This document shows, in pieces, positions 1 through 9,853 of a stretch of DNA of 64,000 nt. Position 1 is the stretch's first letter. Each line of letters begins with the position of its first letter. The stretch comes from Sediminihaliea albiluteola (GTDB lineage: Bacteria > Pseudomonadota > Gammaproteobacteria > Pseudomonadales > Halieaceae): NCBI RefSeq assembly GCF_014077625.1, contig NZ_JACFXU010000013.1, positions 868,001 through 932,000 on the forward strand, given 5' to 3'. Below the pieces are notes generated by a model, which worked only from the letters and a program-made list of their open reading frames with translations, had not been told where the DNA came from and searched no databases. Position numbers and translations under genes: made by a program.

Positions 1-2
1 CT

Positions 3-329
3 TACGACCACCTACACCCGGCAGTGCTGCGCGAATTGGCGCGCATTGCTGAACACGCCAGGCAAAATGAGCTAGCGCTGAGCCTCTGTGGCGAAATGGC
101 CTCAGACCCGGCAGCGGTCATTGTATTAGCGGGCCTGGGCATTCGCACCTTGAGTATGAGTGCCTCAAAAATACCGCGCATTAAATGGCTGTTGCGCTCT
201 ATTTCTGCCCGCGATGCAGAGCAGCTGGCCGAGAAAGCGCTGGCCATGGAACACGCTTTTTCAATTCGCGATTTCCTACAGGCGGAATTACGCACTCGCG
301 GCTTGGGGCGCTTGCTAGGTTCGGAATAA
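3..329 (+). CDS. ptsP: PtsP, phosphoenolpyruvate-protein phosphotransferase (C-terminal part)
   Basis: This is the last ~108 codons of enzyme I of the nitrogen-type PTS, a cytoplasmic enzyme that passes phosphate from PEP to the NPr carrier. The frame is open to the window edge, so the GAF and phosphohistidine domains lie outside. What is visible is the end of the PEP-binding TIM barrel: LHPAVLRELARIA, the enzyme I signature CGEMASDP (active-site Cys region) and LGIRTLSMSAS. A plain enzyme I (PtsI) would share these motifs; the divergent tail and absence of HPr/EII genes nearby favour PtsP, but this is inference. Stop codon TAA at 327-329. Confidence 0.85.
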   Translation, partial: YDHLHPAVLRELARIAEHARQNELALSLCGEMASDPAAVIVLAGLGIRTLSMSASKIPRIKWLLRSISARDAEQLAEKALAMEHAFSIRDFLQAELRTRGLGRLLGSE

Positions 330-404
330 TCACTCTGACTGGGCTGTGAGCGCAGACCGAGAGAGGCTATACTGAAATCAAACAGACCATGAGGTTTATC
401 TACC

Positions 405-1283
405 ATGTCAAAGTCAGACAGCGACAATGACCCTCTCAGCGAAGAGCGCATTCAGGAACATATCGAAGCCGCTTTAAGCGCCGAAGGTTTTGGCGGGCGC
501 GAACTGGATATTTGGCATCTGGCAGTAAAAAAACTGTTCAATCCCATGCTGCTGCACAGCGATCGAGTGCCCGAACAACCCTGCTTATTTGTCGGTAACC
601 ACTCGCTATTTGCACTGGATGGTTTCGTCATTAGCCCACTGCTAGCACGTGAAATTCAGCGTCCGGTGCGCCCTCTAGCGGATCGGTTTTTGTGGGGTAA
701 TGACAAGGTGGCTAAAGCCCTGCTCAAACGCGGCATCGTCATGGGACACCCTGCGGTCTGCGATGCCCTGATGGAGCATGGCGAAGACCTCATCGTATTC
801 CCCGGTGGGGCTCACGAAGCCGTCAAACCGGCGAGTGCTATGTATGAACTGCAGTGGAAAGAGCGCTATGGCTTTGTCCGCCTTGCCGCCAAGCACGGCT
901 ACACCATTATGCCCTTTGGCATTGTCGGGCCCGATGAGTTTTATGACCACTGGATTGAAGGGGACGAGATCCCGGACTCACGCTTGGGGCAGCTGTTACA
1001 GAAACTGGGCGTGATCAACGAAGATACCCGTCCTGACATGCTACCGCCAATACCACGGGGTAGTTTAGGCACCATGCTGCCCAGACCACAGCGCTGTTTC
1101 ATGGGCTTTGGCCAGCCGATTGACTTATCGGCCTATGCTGGCAAAAAGCTGACTAAGAAACAGCAGCAAAAAATCCGCGCTGAAGTGGCCAATGAAATTG
1201 AAACTCAGCTCGCCGAGTTACTCCGAGTGCGTGAACAAAACCGTCGCAGTGACGGTCTGCTGCGGCGCTTGTTGACCATCTAA
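405..1283 (+). CDS. Lysophospholipid acyltransferase family protein (LPLAT/MGAT-like)
   Basis: A 292-residue acyltransferase of the PlsC superfamily, expected to transfer an acyl chain onto a lysolipid or acylglycerol at the inner membrane. The acyltransferase histidine block is at residues 65-73 (NHSLFALDG, His66 and Asp72; the spacing is one residue longer than the classical HX4D), and the second block, FPGGAHEA, is at 132-139. This combination fits the MGAT-like branch rather than classical PlsC. No N-terminal membrane span is obvious; a charged, low-complexity N terminus precedes the domain. The acyl acceptor cannot be deduced. It lies 75 bp after ptsP on the same strand and ends at a hairpin shared with the convergent MATE gene. 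Confidence 0.8.
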   Translation: MSKSDSDNDPLSEERIQEHIEAALSAEGFGGRELDIWHLAVKKLFNPMLLHSDRVPEQPCLFVGNHSLFALDGFVISPLLAREIQRPVRPLADRFLWGNDKVAKALLKRGIVMGHPAVCDALMEHGEDLIVFPGGAHEAVKPASAMYELQWKERYGFVRLAAKHGYTIMPFGIVGPDEFYDHWIEGDEIPDSRLGQLLQKLGVINEDTRPDMLPPIPRGSLGTMLPRPQRCFMGFGQPIDLSAYAGKKLTKKQQQKIRAEVANEIETQLAELLRVREQNRRSDGLLRRLLTI

Positions 1284-1300
1284 ACTCTCTCAAGCTCTTG

Positions 1301-1329
1301 CTGTGACCGCGGCGTACCCGAGGTCACAG
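1301..1329. terminator. Intergenic hairpin between convergent genes
   Basis: An 8-bp perfect inverted repeat (CTGTGACC at 1301-1308, GGTCACAG at 1322-1329, 13-nt loop) lies between the convergent acyltransferase and MATE genes. There is no T tract on either side, so it may end transcription only weakly or act as an RNA-end stabiliser. Confidence 0.4.
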
Positions 1330-1337
1330 GCCAGCTG

Positions 1338-2699
1338 CTATTCTTGTAGCATCCGCTTTAAACGCTTGGGCTGCCGCCAAGTATTACCCAGCAGACGCGA
1401 AAGATAGACCAGCGCTAAACTCAGTAGCATGATGACAAAGGTCCACCAACTAGCTATCGGACCGTAGTGCAAGACTTTGATAATCACTACCTGCCCAATC
1501 AGCATCAAGGCGTGAATCAGCATAGAGGTGTTCATCAGCCAGTGAGTATCACCAGCCCCGCGCAAAGTGCCACTGGCAATCAAAATAACGGCATCGGCCA
1601 AAACGTAGGTCGCCAGACCGATCATCATCTGGCTTCCTAATGCAGCAATGGGGCCAAAGTCATCCTCTGGGGTGGCAAATACTTGCATCATTTCCCAGCG
1701 GAAGAAAATGAACACCAAAGCCAAGATGAATGAATAGCCCAATGCCAATACGAAGCCGGCAGAGATCACCTCATTGGTGCGGGCCATATCACCCGCTCCC
1801 ACATAGCGACCAATCATACTGGTCACGGCAATATTCATTCCCACCAGCGGCACATAATTCAACATATCCCAGTTGAACACGATCGCCATCGCAGCCCCTT
1901 CGTTGATGCCATAGGACTGGAACAAAAGTAGAAAGAGGTTAAAGGTTGCCGCGCCGACAAATAGCTCAAAGCCAGAGGGCAGGCCCAGGCGCAGATAGCG
2001 CCGTAAAATGCCTTTATCCAAGACTAAAGACTCAAGCACAGCAAAACGCAGACGATGTACGCGGGTAAAATAAAATACAGCGTAGACGCCGATGGTGAAG
2101 ATGGTTGCGACCACGGTGCCCAGAGCTGCCCCGCGAATACCTAGCTCAGGCATACCCCATACACCAAAGATCAAGGCATAACTTAAGGGGATGTTAATAA
2201 TTACCCCTGAGACATCGCTAATCATGACCACCCGAGTCCGAGCGATACCGGAGAAATAAGAGGCAATACAAGTTTTAACTAAAGTGAAAAAAGAGCCAGC
2301 CATCAGCACAAAATAGTACTGCCGCTCTAGGGCGATTTGCTCCGGCAAATGTCCCATTAAACGAAACAGCTCGGCCGCCAATAGCGCCACAATGAGCAGC
2401 AGCGGCTGACACAGCAGAGCGATAATAAGGCCCTGAGTGATCACCCTAGGGCACTTGGCGTACTGCCCCGAGCCGTAATATTGCGCAACCAAAGCGGTGG
2501 CGTAAGCAATCACCCCCATAAAGAATGCAATGCTGACAAAAAATGTAACGCCACCGCCGAGCGCCGCAGCAATGTGCAGCGCATCGATCTTCGACATAAA
2601 CAGACGGTCGGTAAAAACCATTAGCGCAAAAGCGCTCTGCGACACCACCATCGGCAGTGCCAGTCTGAATAGTTCTTTTAAAGTGGCGTGAGAGTACAT
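1338..2699 (-). CDS. MATE family efflux transporter
   Basis: A 453-residue polytopic inner-membrane protein of the MATE/NorM family, which exports cationic drugs or metabolites in exchange for Na+ or H+. It begins with the typical ELFRLALPMVVSQSAFALM helix and has about 12 hydrophobic segments in two similar halves (second half starts near RLGLPSGFELFVGAATF). Length is normal for the family. It starts 3 bp after the stop of the DUF885 gene on the same strand, so the two are probably co-transcribed; no strong ribosome-binding site is seen, consistent with coupled translation. Substrate unknown. Confidence 0.88.
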   Translation of the reverse strand: MYSHATLKELFRLALPMVVSQSAFALMVFTDRLFMSKIDALHIAAALGGGVTFFVSIAFFMGVIAYATALVAQYYGSGQYAKCPRVITQGLIIALLCQPLLLIVALLAAELFRLMGHLPEQIALERQYYFVLMAGSFFTLVKTCIASYFSGIARTRVVMISDVSGVIINIPLSYALIFGVWGMPELGIRGAALGTVVATIFTIGVYAVFYFTRVHRLRFAVLESLVLDKGILRRYLRLGLPSGFELFVGAATFNLFLLLFQSYGINEGAAMAIVFNWDMLNYVPLVGMNIAVTSMIGRYVGAGDMARTNEVISAGFVLALGYSFILALVFIFFRWEMMQVFATPEDDFGPIAALGSQMMIGLATYVLADAVILIASGTLRGAGDTHWLMNTSMLIHALMLIGQVVIIKVLHYGPIASWWTFVIMLLSLALVYLSRLLGNTWRQPKRLKRMLQE

Positions 2700-2702
2700 A
2701 CT

Positions 2703-4514
2703 TTAGTTGGCGGCCTGTTCCTGAATCCACTCGCCCACTCGGCGTTCCAAAATGCTCAAAGGCAGTGATCCGCCCCCGAGAACTAAGTCGTGAAAGGCGC
2801 GAATATCAAAGTCCTCGCCCAGGGTTGAACTGGCCTGCTCACGTAATTCGAGAAACTTCAACATGCCAATTTTGTAGGAGGTTGCTTGCCCTGGCCACAC
2901 TAGGTAGCGCTGTATTTCTGAGCGCACAGAGGTCTCGGGAATCGCCGAGTTGTCCAGCATGTACTGCACCGCTTGCTCCTCAGACCAGCCCAGTGCATGC
3001 AGGCCAGTATCAACAACTAAACGAATAGCGCGAAAAATCTCACCGCCCAAACGGCCAAAGTTGTAATAGGGATTATCGTAAACACCCATTTCCCAGGCTA
3101 AGTACTCGGCATAGAGCGCCCAACCTTCGCCATAAGCGGAATACCACTCGTTACTGCGAAACAGCGGCAAGTCATCCCGCTCCAAGGCGATCGAGCTCTG
3201 CATGTGGTGGCCGGGGCTGCCCTCGTGATAAGCCGTGGTCTGCAGATCGCTGCGGTTATTAGCGCGCATATCTGAGAGGTGCATGTAATAAACACCCGGA
3301 CGACTGCCGTCGGCAGTTCCAGTTTCGTAGAAAGCTGCGGCACCATCGCGTTCGCGGAAAGCTTCAACGCGACGCACTTCTAGGTCGGCTTTGGGCAAAA
3401 TACCAAAGTACTGGGGCAGTTTTGACTCAATGACATCAAGGTAATGACGACTTTCATCAATAAATTCCTGACGACCTTGCTCGGTGTTGGGGTAGTAGAA
3501 CTGTTCATCACTGCGAACAAAATCAAAAAACTCAGCCAGGCTGCCGTCAAATTCTACCTGCTTAATAATGGCGCTCATTTCATCGCGGATGCGCGCCACC
3601 TCGGCCAGACCGAGCTCATGCACTTGCTGAGCTGTTAAGTCAGTGGTGGTGTAAGAACTGAGCTGATACTCGTAGTAGGCAGCGCCATCGCTGAGACTGG
3701 CAACGCCTTTGGGTTGTTGATCCGCTTTGAGCCGATCTTGTTCCAACCAGCTAATCAGCTGTTGATAAGCAGGCTGGATATGCTTGCCAAAGGCTTCTTG
3801 GGCCTGCTGTTTGAGCAGCTCTGCGCGGGCTGCATCAATTTTGCCGGCGCTTTGTAGTGCATCAATTTTGCTCTTGGCATCACGCCACCAAGGAGCTGCC
3901 TCATCACTCTCATCAAAAGGAGCCCCGCTCAACACCGCGCGGGACTGCTCAAGCACAATATCAAAAGCAAAACGCGGTGGGCGTATATTTTGCTTGGCCG
4001 CTGCTTCGGCACGTCGCTGCAGCTGCCCTAGGGCTCGGGCAATGCCCTCCAGTCGAGCGATATAGTCGAGCATATCCTGCTCGCTCTCAACGCCGTGATA
4101 ACTGATCATAAACTGCGGAAAGGCCGTGTGCAGCCCTGTGACTTGATCAAAGACATAGTGATGACTTAGCCACTGATGTTGGGCCTGAGCGCGCTCTGCA
4201 CGATAAATCCAGTAGTCGTAGGACACTCGAGCATCAGCGTCGAGTGCCTGGTAATCAAAGTCTTCTCGCAAGCTGTCCAGCGTAGCGAGTTGCCACTGCA
4301 ACTGTGTCTGCCAAGCCGCTTCACTAAAATCATCTATGTCAGCATATTGCTGCTTTCGACCCAATTTGGTTAAGGTCATTGGGCTAAATTTAAGCTCTTC
4401 TTCGTAGCGGGCATCTAGCCACTGTTTAAGGCGCTCGCTTTCACTAGTGCTGGCTAGTGAATAGGCACTAAAAAATATCAAACAGCTAAACCATAGCGTG
4501 AACATCTGGCGCAT
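2703..4514 (-). CDS. DUF885 family secreted metallohydrolase/peptidase-like protein
   Basis: A 603-residue protein with a clear signal peptide (MRQMFTLWFSCLIFFSAYSLAS), so periplasmic or secreted. It belongs to the DUF885 family, which is distantly related to zinc carboxypeptidases. The conserved metal-site-like motif YHEGSPGHHMQ and the downstream EGWALYAEYLAWEMG block are both present, supporting an active enzyme. Length matches the family (about 600). It is upstream of, and nearly touching, the MATE gene. The substrate is not known for most members, and I do not assign one. The N-terminal start ATG is followed directly by the hydrophobic signal, supporting this start. Confidence 0.82.
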   Translation of the reverse strand: MRQMFTLWFSCLIFFSAYSLASTSESERLKQWLDARYEEELKFSPMTLTKLGRKQQYADIDDFSEAAWQTQLQWQLATLDSLREDFDYQALDADARVSYDYWIYRAERAQAQHQWLSHHYVFDQVTGLHTAFPQFMISYHGVESEQDMLDYIARLEGIARALGQLQRRAEAAAKQNIRPPRFAFDIVLEQSRAVLSGAPFDESDEAAPWWRDAKSKIDALQSAGKIDAARAELLKQQAQEAFGKHIQPAYQQLISWLEQDRLKADQQPKGVASLSDGAAYYEYQLSSYTTTDLTAQQVHELGLAEVARIRDEMSAIIKQVEFDGSLAEFFDFVRSDEQFYYPNTEQGRQEFIDESRHYLDVIESKLPQYFGILPKADLEVRRVEAFRERDGAAAFYETGTADGSRPGVYYMHLSDMRANNRSDLQTTAYHEGSPGHHMQSSIALERDDLPLFRSNEWYSAYGEGWALYAEYLAWEMGVYDNPYYNFGRLGGEIFRAIRLVVDTGLHALGWSEEQAVQYMLDNSAIPETSVRSEIQRYLVWPGQATSYKIGMLKFLELREQASSTLGEDFDIRAFHDLVLGGGSLPLSILERRVGEWIQEQAAN

Positions 4515-4573
4515 GCTGTATCTCCTAGGTAAAGGGTTAAATAAGTAGTCTGTGAAAGTTATCCGACAGGGAA

Positions 4574-5092
4574 TTAATCGCTCAAAGCGACGCCGAGCTC
4601 AGCCAAAGTGCGAGCCATATCCTCAGCAGAACTGGCCGGCTGTACCGCCCTATCGATCTTCAAAATGCGTCCATCTTTGCCGATGTAGAAGGTATGCCGC
4701 TTGGCATAGCCAAGCTCATGGAGCACGCCATAGGCCTCAGCCACTGCTTTGCTGGGATCGCTCAGTAAGGGAAAGTCCGCCTCGGTCGCTTCGGCGAAGC
4801 CCTTATTATCCTCTAAGGCATCGACACTGGCCATAAAATAACTGACCTCATAGGCGCGGATGAGGTGGCCATTTTCAGCCAGGGATTTGCACTCGATTGT
4901 GCAACCGCGGGTATAGGCCTTAGGGAACCATGCCAGCACCACCGCCTTCTTGCCGCGATAGTCCGAGAGGCTATAGGTTTTGCCATCACTGCCAGCTAGA
5001 GTGAAATCTGGCGCTTGATCACCCACCTCAAGGGCCAGCGCCGAAGCGCTAATAAAAAAACTCAATAAAACAGGCAAAAATCGCTGATACAT
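4574..5092 (-). CDS. Secreted peroxiredoxin (AhpC/TSA, Bcp/PrxQ-like)
   Basis: A 172-residue thiol peroxidase of the Bcp/PrxQ group with an added signal peptide (ends near SASALA), placing it in the periplasm. The thioredoxin-like fold begins [14 protein letters not shown]. The PxxxTxxC active site reads PKAYTRGC with the peroxidatic Cys, and a second Cys four residues later (CTIEC) is the likely resolving Cys. It would reduce H2O2 or organic peroxides using thioredoxin-like donors. A GGAG box 5 nt from the ATG supports the start. It is on the same strand as the DUF885 and MATE genes, about 60 bp upstream of the former. Confidence 0.85.
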   Translation of the reverse strand: MYQRFLPVLLSFFISASALALEVGDQAPDFTLAGSDGKTYSLSDYRGKKAVVLAWFPKAYTRGCTIECKSLAENGHLIRAYEVSYFMASVDALEDNKGFAEATEADFPLLSDPSKAVAEAYGVLHELGYAKRHTFYIGKDGRILKIDRAVQPASSAEDMARTLAELGVALSD

Positions 5093-5192
5093 AAATTCTC
5101 CAAACTACAAAGCTGTAGGTCAAAAGTGTAAAGTGGCTGGCTTGTGCAGTATGAATCACTGCAACCCGATCAACAAATGAAAGGAAATTGGC

Positions 5193-8100
5193 ATGAGATT
5201 GACCTGTTCAATGGTTCTGGCAGGCTTACTCAGTGCATCGATAAGCAGCAGCGCCCTGAGTCAGGGCACAAGGCCTGAGCAGCCAACTTGGGACGTCAAT
5301 CACCCGAGCTATTCTGTCAACGCCAAGTCAGCGACTCTCGATGTCAACGAAGGCACCTGGATGAGCCTAGATGTGTCGCCAGATGGCAAGCAAATTGTGT
5401 TTGACCTACTCGGTGACATTTACCTTCTCCCCATCTCTGGTGGTCAAGCCCGCTCTTTAAGCTCTGGCCTTGCCTGGGATATGCAACCGCGCTTTAGTCC
5501 CGATGGGCAATACATCGCTTTTACTTCTGACCGCGCCGGCGGCGATAACATCTGGACTCTGAAGCTGGACAGTGGCGAACTGCATCAAGTCACCCACGAG
5601 GACTTCCGCCTACTCAATAACCCCAGCTGGAGCCCCGATGGGCGCTATATCGCTGCACGTAAGCACTTCACAACTTCGCGCTCCCTTGGCACCGGCGAAA
5701 TTTGGCTATATCGCGCCACTGGCGGCAAGGAACAAAGTGGCCAACTGGTGGTTAAGCGCCCCAGCGAAACCTTCCAAAAAGAACAGGGTGAACCAAACTT
5801 CAGTGCCGATGGTTCTAGTATCTATTACACCTTGAATACCACGCCCGGCGACACTTTTATCTATCACCAAGACAGTAACGGCGAGCTATTCCAGATCCGT
5901 CAAATCGATCTCGATAGCGGCGCAGTCAGCACCGTAGCCGGTGGCCCCGGCGGTGCCGTACGCCCCACGCCCTCGCCAGACGGCAAAAAACTCGCTTACG
6001 TAAAGCGTGTCCGCGCCGAGTCTCGCCTGTTTGTCAAAGACCTCGCCAGTGGCCAGGAAGAAATGGTCTACGACAACTTAGACCTAGACATGCAGGAAAC
6101 CTGGGCCGTTCATGGTCTCTACCCCAATATGGACTGGACTCCCGATAGCCGCAGCATTGTGTTTTGGGCTGGCGGTAAACTGTGGCGGCTAGAGCTAGAG
6201 GGCCGTCAACTCACGGAGATTCCTTTCCAGGTCAAAGACACGCGCCAAATCTACCCTGCCCCGCTATTTACCGTAGAGGTAGCACCGGATAATTTCCGCA
6301 CACGTATGATGCGCTTCGCTCAGCCCTCCCCCGACGGCAAATCGGTAGTGTTTGAATCCCTAGGCCGCCTCTATCTCAAGCGTGGTGATAAAGCCGCAAA
6401 GCCTTTGAGCAGCGATAAGCAAGACGGCTTTGACTATTCACCAGTCTGGTCACCCGATGGCAACGAAATTTATTTCCTGCGCTGGAACGACCAGAGCCTT
6501 TCCAGTATCCGCCGGGTCAGTGCGCGCGGCGGCAAATCCCGAGCTGTCAGTGACGAGCGCGGCCAGTTCACCGAATTAGCCATCGACCAAGAGGGCAAAA
6601 CACTCGCCTATCGCAAGCGCCCTGCTTCTGCATTATTGAGCCCAGACTGGGCGGTTCAGCCAGGCATCTATTTGATGGATATCGGTAGTGGTGAAACGCG
6701 CTTTGTCAGCAAGCGCGGCACTGACCCCCACTTCGGGCCAGACCCACAGCGCCTCTATGCCCAGGAGCGGGCGGAATCGGCATCGGGTCGCGGCAGTCAA
6801 ACCGCGGTCACCAAGCTGATCTCTATGACCCGTGAGGGTTACGATGTGCGCGAGCTAGCTCAAGCGAGCTTCGCCAGCACTATCCGTTTGGCGCCTAGCG
6901 GCAAACATGTGGCCTATGAAAGTCATCACCATATGTATGTCTCAGATATCTTGCCCAGTGGCAAAGCCCTGGTCTTGGATGCCCCCAAGCCGGCCTTCCC
7001 CAGCGTCAAACTAAGCACCACTGGCGGTACCTACCTGTACTGGAACCAGGATGGCAGCGCGCTCAGCTGGTCAGTTGGCCCGGAACTTAAAACTGTCGCG
7101 GTTGCCGATGCCATGGCGGAAGGCTTCAAGCCGCCAAAAACAGGGCTCGATCTGTCTTTTGAAGTAAAAGCTGACAAACCGGACACTAAAGTGGCCCTGA
7201 CCAATGCGCGAGTGATTACCATGGACCGCCAGCGCAGGGTCTATGACAGCGCCACGGTACTGCTTAATGGCAACCGCATTGAAGCCATCGCCGACAGCGC
7301 TGACCTTGAGGTACCCGCAGGCTATCAGAGCCTAGACTTAAGCGGTAAAACACTGATCCCAGGCTTTGTCGATATTCATGCCCATGGCCCCTATGGCTCA
7401 GGGGAAATCATTCCACAGCAAAACTGGAACCTCATGGCTCACCTAGCCTTAGGTGTCACTACAGTGCACAACCCTTCCAGCTCGGCTAATCTGGTGTTTT
7501 CGGCTGCGGAATACCGCAACGCTGGGCTGATTCTCGGGCCGCGCATCTTCTCCACCGCGGAGATTATCTACGGCGCCCAGAGCACCTTCTGGTCACCAGT
7601 GGACAGCCTTGCAGATGCCTTAGCCCATGTCAGACGACTCAAAGCGCAGGGCGCCGTCTCGGTTAAGAACTACAACCAGCCACGCCGAGAGCAGCGCCAG
7701 CAGGTCATTGAAGCAGCCCGCCAGGAAGGCCTAATGACGGTCGCCGAAGGCGGCTCACTGTACCATCAAGACATGAACCTGATCGCCGATGGTATTACCG
7801 GTATTGAGCACAACGTACCGGTATTGCCCATGTACGATGATGTGACCCAATTCTGGAGTCAGTCTCAAGCCGGTTACACCCCGACCCTAGTAGTCACTTT
7901 CGGTGGCCTGACCTCAGAGGACTATTACTATCAAGACACTGAGGTATGGAAGCACCCCATCCTGTCCCAGTTCGTGCCCCCCACTGTGCTACAGCCGCGC
8001 TCAGTGCGCCGCCCGATGGCACCGGAAGCGGATTACCGCGATGATGATGCCGCCGCCGCTGCCAAGGTATTGCTAGATGAAGGAGTACTGGTGAACACTG

Positions 8101-8441
8101 GCGCACACGGCCAGCGCGAAGGCCTGGGCACCCACTGGGAAATGTGGAGCTTTGTGCGCGGAGGCTTTAGCCCCATGGAAGCGCTATCGGCTGCGACCAT
8201 TAACCCAGCGATCTATATGGGTATGAGCGACGATGTCGGCTCTCTAGAAGTCGGCAAGCTAGCCGACCTTGTAGTGTTAGATGCCAACCCGCTGGAAAAT
8301 ATTCGCAACAGCGACCAGATCAGCCACGTAATTCTCAATGGCCGTATCTACCGTGCTGCGGACCTAGGTGAAGAAGTCAGTGGCGATGCCAGCATTGCCC
8401 CCTTCTACTGGCAGGGTAAAGCCGAATCGGCGATTCGCTAA
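5193..8441 (+). CDS. Periplasmic PD40/TolB-like propeller fused to amidohydrolase
   Basis: A 1082-residue exported protein (signal peptide ending near SSSALSQG). Residues about 60-660 hold many PD40/WD40-like propeller blades, recognisable by repeated SPDGK/SPDGQ/SWSPDGR elements (for example SPDGKQIVFD, FSPDGQYIAFTSD). Residues about 670-1065 form an amidohydrolase: an ALTNARVITMD start, the metal-binding VDIHAHG motif, the VKNYNQP lysine region, the IEHNVP histidine, and the LADLVVLDANPLENI ending. It is likely a metal-dependent periplasmic hydrolase with the propeller gating or binding substrate, as in other proteins of this architecture. Substrate unknown. AAGGAAA precedes the ATG. Its stop codon overlaps the stop of the convergent GTPase gene. 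Confidence 0.85.
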   Translation: MRLTCSMVLAGLLSASISSSALSQGTRPEQPTWDVNHPSYSVNAKSATLDVNEGTWMSLDVSPDGKQIVFDLLGDIYLLPISGGQARSLSSGLAWDMQPRFSPDGQYIAFTSDRAGGDNIWTLKLDSGELHQVTHEDFRLLNNPSWSPDGRYIAARKHFTTSRSLGTGEIWLYRATGGKEQSGQLVVKRPSETFQKEQGEPNFSADGSSIYYTLNTTPGDTFIYHQDSNGELFQIRQIDLDSGAVSTVAGGPGGAVRPTPSPDGKKLAYVKRVRAESRLFVKDLASGQEEMVYDNLDLDMQETWAVHGLYPNMDWTPDSRSIVFWAGGKLWRLELEGRQLTEIPFQVKDTRQIYPAPLFTVEVAPDNFRTRMMRFAQPSPDGKSVVFESLGRLYLKRGDKAAKPLSSDKQDGFDYSPVWSPDGNEIYFLRWNDQSLSSIRRVSARGGKSRAVSDERGQFTELAIDQEGKTLAYRKRPASALLSPDWAVQPGIYLMDIGSGETRFVSKRGTDPHFGPDPQRLYAQERAESASGRGSQTAVTKLISMTREGYDVRELAQASFASTIRLAPSGKHVAYESHHHMYVSDILPSGKALVLDAPKPAFPSVKLSTTGGTYLYWNQDGSALSWSVGPELKTVAVADAMAEGFKPPKTGLDLSFEVKADKPDTKVALTNARVITMDRQRRVYDSATVLLNGNRIEAIADSADLEVPAGYQSLDLSGKTLIPGFVDIHAHGPYGSGEIIPQQNWNLMAHLALGVTTVHNPSSSANLVFSAAEYRNAGLILGPRIFSTAEIIYGAQSTFWSPVDSLADALAHVRRLKAQGAVSVKNYNQPRREQRQQVIEAARQEGLMTVAEGGSLYHQDMNLIADGITGIEHNVPVLPMYDDVTQFWSQSQAGYTPTLVVTFGGLTSEDYYYQDTEVWKHPILSQFVPPTVLQPRSVRRPMAPEADYRDDDAAAAAKVLLDEGVLVNTGAHGQREGLGTHWEMWSFVRGGFSPMEALSAATINPAIYMGMSDDVGSLEVGKLADLVVLDANPLENIRNSDQISHVILNGRIYRAADLGEEVSGDASIAPFYWQGKAESAIR

Positions 8442-9853
8442 CTCTCCCCTGCCACCTGATCATGCTGCTGGCACCAGGCCAGTAGCATTTCCGCCAGCTC
8501 CGCGCGTCGTTCAACGACGCGCTTTTCCGCCCTCAAGTCAGCGAACAAACGCGCTAACTTGCGCCGCTCTTTATCCTCTAGCTGCTGCAATAGCTCATTG
8601 TCCAAGCTCAATGCGCTGCGATCCGCATGGGTGCGGTGGCAGAGCAGTTTGTGATGCAACAGAGCCCGGCCTAACAGCACAAAGGGGAAGTTAATGTTTT
8701 TACTGGGACCGTAGCTCAGTAACTTGCCGCCAGTGGGTATGCCTTTGACCTGAAACTGGGCGATATCATCGGCATAGCGCCAGGCCCCAACACTGCCTGT
8801 AATAGCGCCCAGCGCCGAAGTGGTCAGAGTTGGTAAGCCGGCCAGCAAACCGCCCGTCACGCCATCAACAACCACACCGGCACCACCGCCCAAGAGAGCA
8901 CCTGCGGCTCCCGCAGCAACCGTCAGAGAGGCTTTATTCAAGCCCCAGAGGTACCAGTTTTCGACATTGAATAGCTCCGAGTCTTCCAGTGCCAAGACCT
9001 CTTCGCTGCGCTCCAAGTGCTTGTAATGATAGACCTCCTCCACTTGACGTCGGCACTGCCGTTCGCGCTTCACCAGGTGGCTCTGATATTGGCTGGCCAG
9101 CAGCTTCTCTACCGGCTCGGCTGGCATCCCCTCCAGCAGGCGCTGTGAGCTTTTATATCTTAAAGCCTCAGTGATCATGTCGGCGATCAACAAACTGGCG
9201 CTGTGATGCTGCTGGGCCCGTTCTTCCTGTAGTAATTGCACGGCGCGCTTTAAGTCATCGCGCCAAGCCGGATCCAAGTGACCGAAAAGCTCCAACAGCT
9301 CTAACTGCTTAGCTAGCTCAGCACGGTGGGCATCGAACTCGCGGACAGTACGAAAAAACTGCCCTAAACCAGCGGACCACTCGGCGGCATAATCGGCATT
9401 ATCAATGGGGTTGATTACCGCCAAACTCGGCCGCCCAGTCCAGCGCAAGATCTCCATCTCTGCCTCATAGTCCGCACCAAAGGGGCAGGAGCCATCGACC
9501 ACATAGATGATACCGGCGCCATCGATGATCGGCCTCAGTAGCTCACACTCATCGACGAAGCGCGGATCATCGCGGTGCGCCTCAACAAAAGCGCGTACAG
9601 TTTGGGGCCTAGCAGAAGCGTCAGCGCAGTTGGCCTGTAGCCAATCCAATACAGCCCTAGCGCGTTGAATACCCGGGGTATCCACAAGTGCATAGAGGGT
9701 TTCACCGTTGACCTGCATGGGAAAGCTACGGGCCTTGCGTGTCGAGCCAGAGCGGGCGTCGATATACACCGAGTCGTCTCTAGCCAGGGTCGCTACGATG
9801 CTGGATTTCCCTTTATTGGGGCGACCAACAACGGCAAAAGTTGGCACTGTCAT
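8438..9853 (-). CDS. DUF3482-domain GTPase (Era-like, membrane-associated)
   Basis: A 471-residue predicted GTPase. The N-terminal G domain has a Walker A at VVGRPNKGKSS (residues 8-18) and G3 at DTPG. The G4 position reads NPID where NKxD is expected. The C-terminal DUF3482 part contains a long glycine/alanine-rich hydrophobic stretch (AAGAAGALLGGGAGVVVDG) that could insert into or lie on the membrane, flanked by charged helical regions. Its ATG overlaps the stop of the upstream DUF2868 gene (ATGA), so the two are translationally coupled. DUF2868 and DUF3482 genes commonly occur together; the function of the pair is not established. The stop overlaps that of the convergent amidohydrolase gene. 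Confidence 0.85.
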   Translation of the reverse strand: MTVPTFAVVGRPNKGKSSIVATLARDDSVYIDARSGSTRKARSFPMQVNGETLYALVDTPGIQRARAVLDWLQANCADASARPQTVRAFVEAHRDDPRFVDECELLRPIIDGAGIIYVVDGSCPFGADYEAEMEILRWTGRPSLAVINPIDNADYAAEWSAGLGQFFRTVREFDAHRAELAKQLELLELFGHLDPAWRDDLKRAVQLLQEERAQQHHSASLLIADMITEALRYKSSQRLLEGMPAEPVEKLLASQYQSHLVKRERQCRRQVEEVYHYKHLERSEEVLALEDSELFNVENWYLWGLNKASLTVAAGAAGALLGGGAGVVVDGVTGGLLAGLPTLTTSALGAITGSVGAWRYADDIAQFQVKGIPTGGKLLSYGPSKNINFPFVLLGRALLHHKLLCHRTHADRSALSLDNELLQQLEDKERRKLARLFADLRAEKRVVERRAELAEMLLAWCQQHDQVAGES

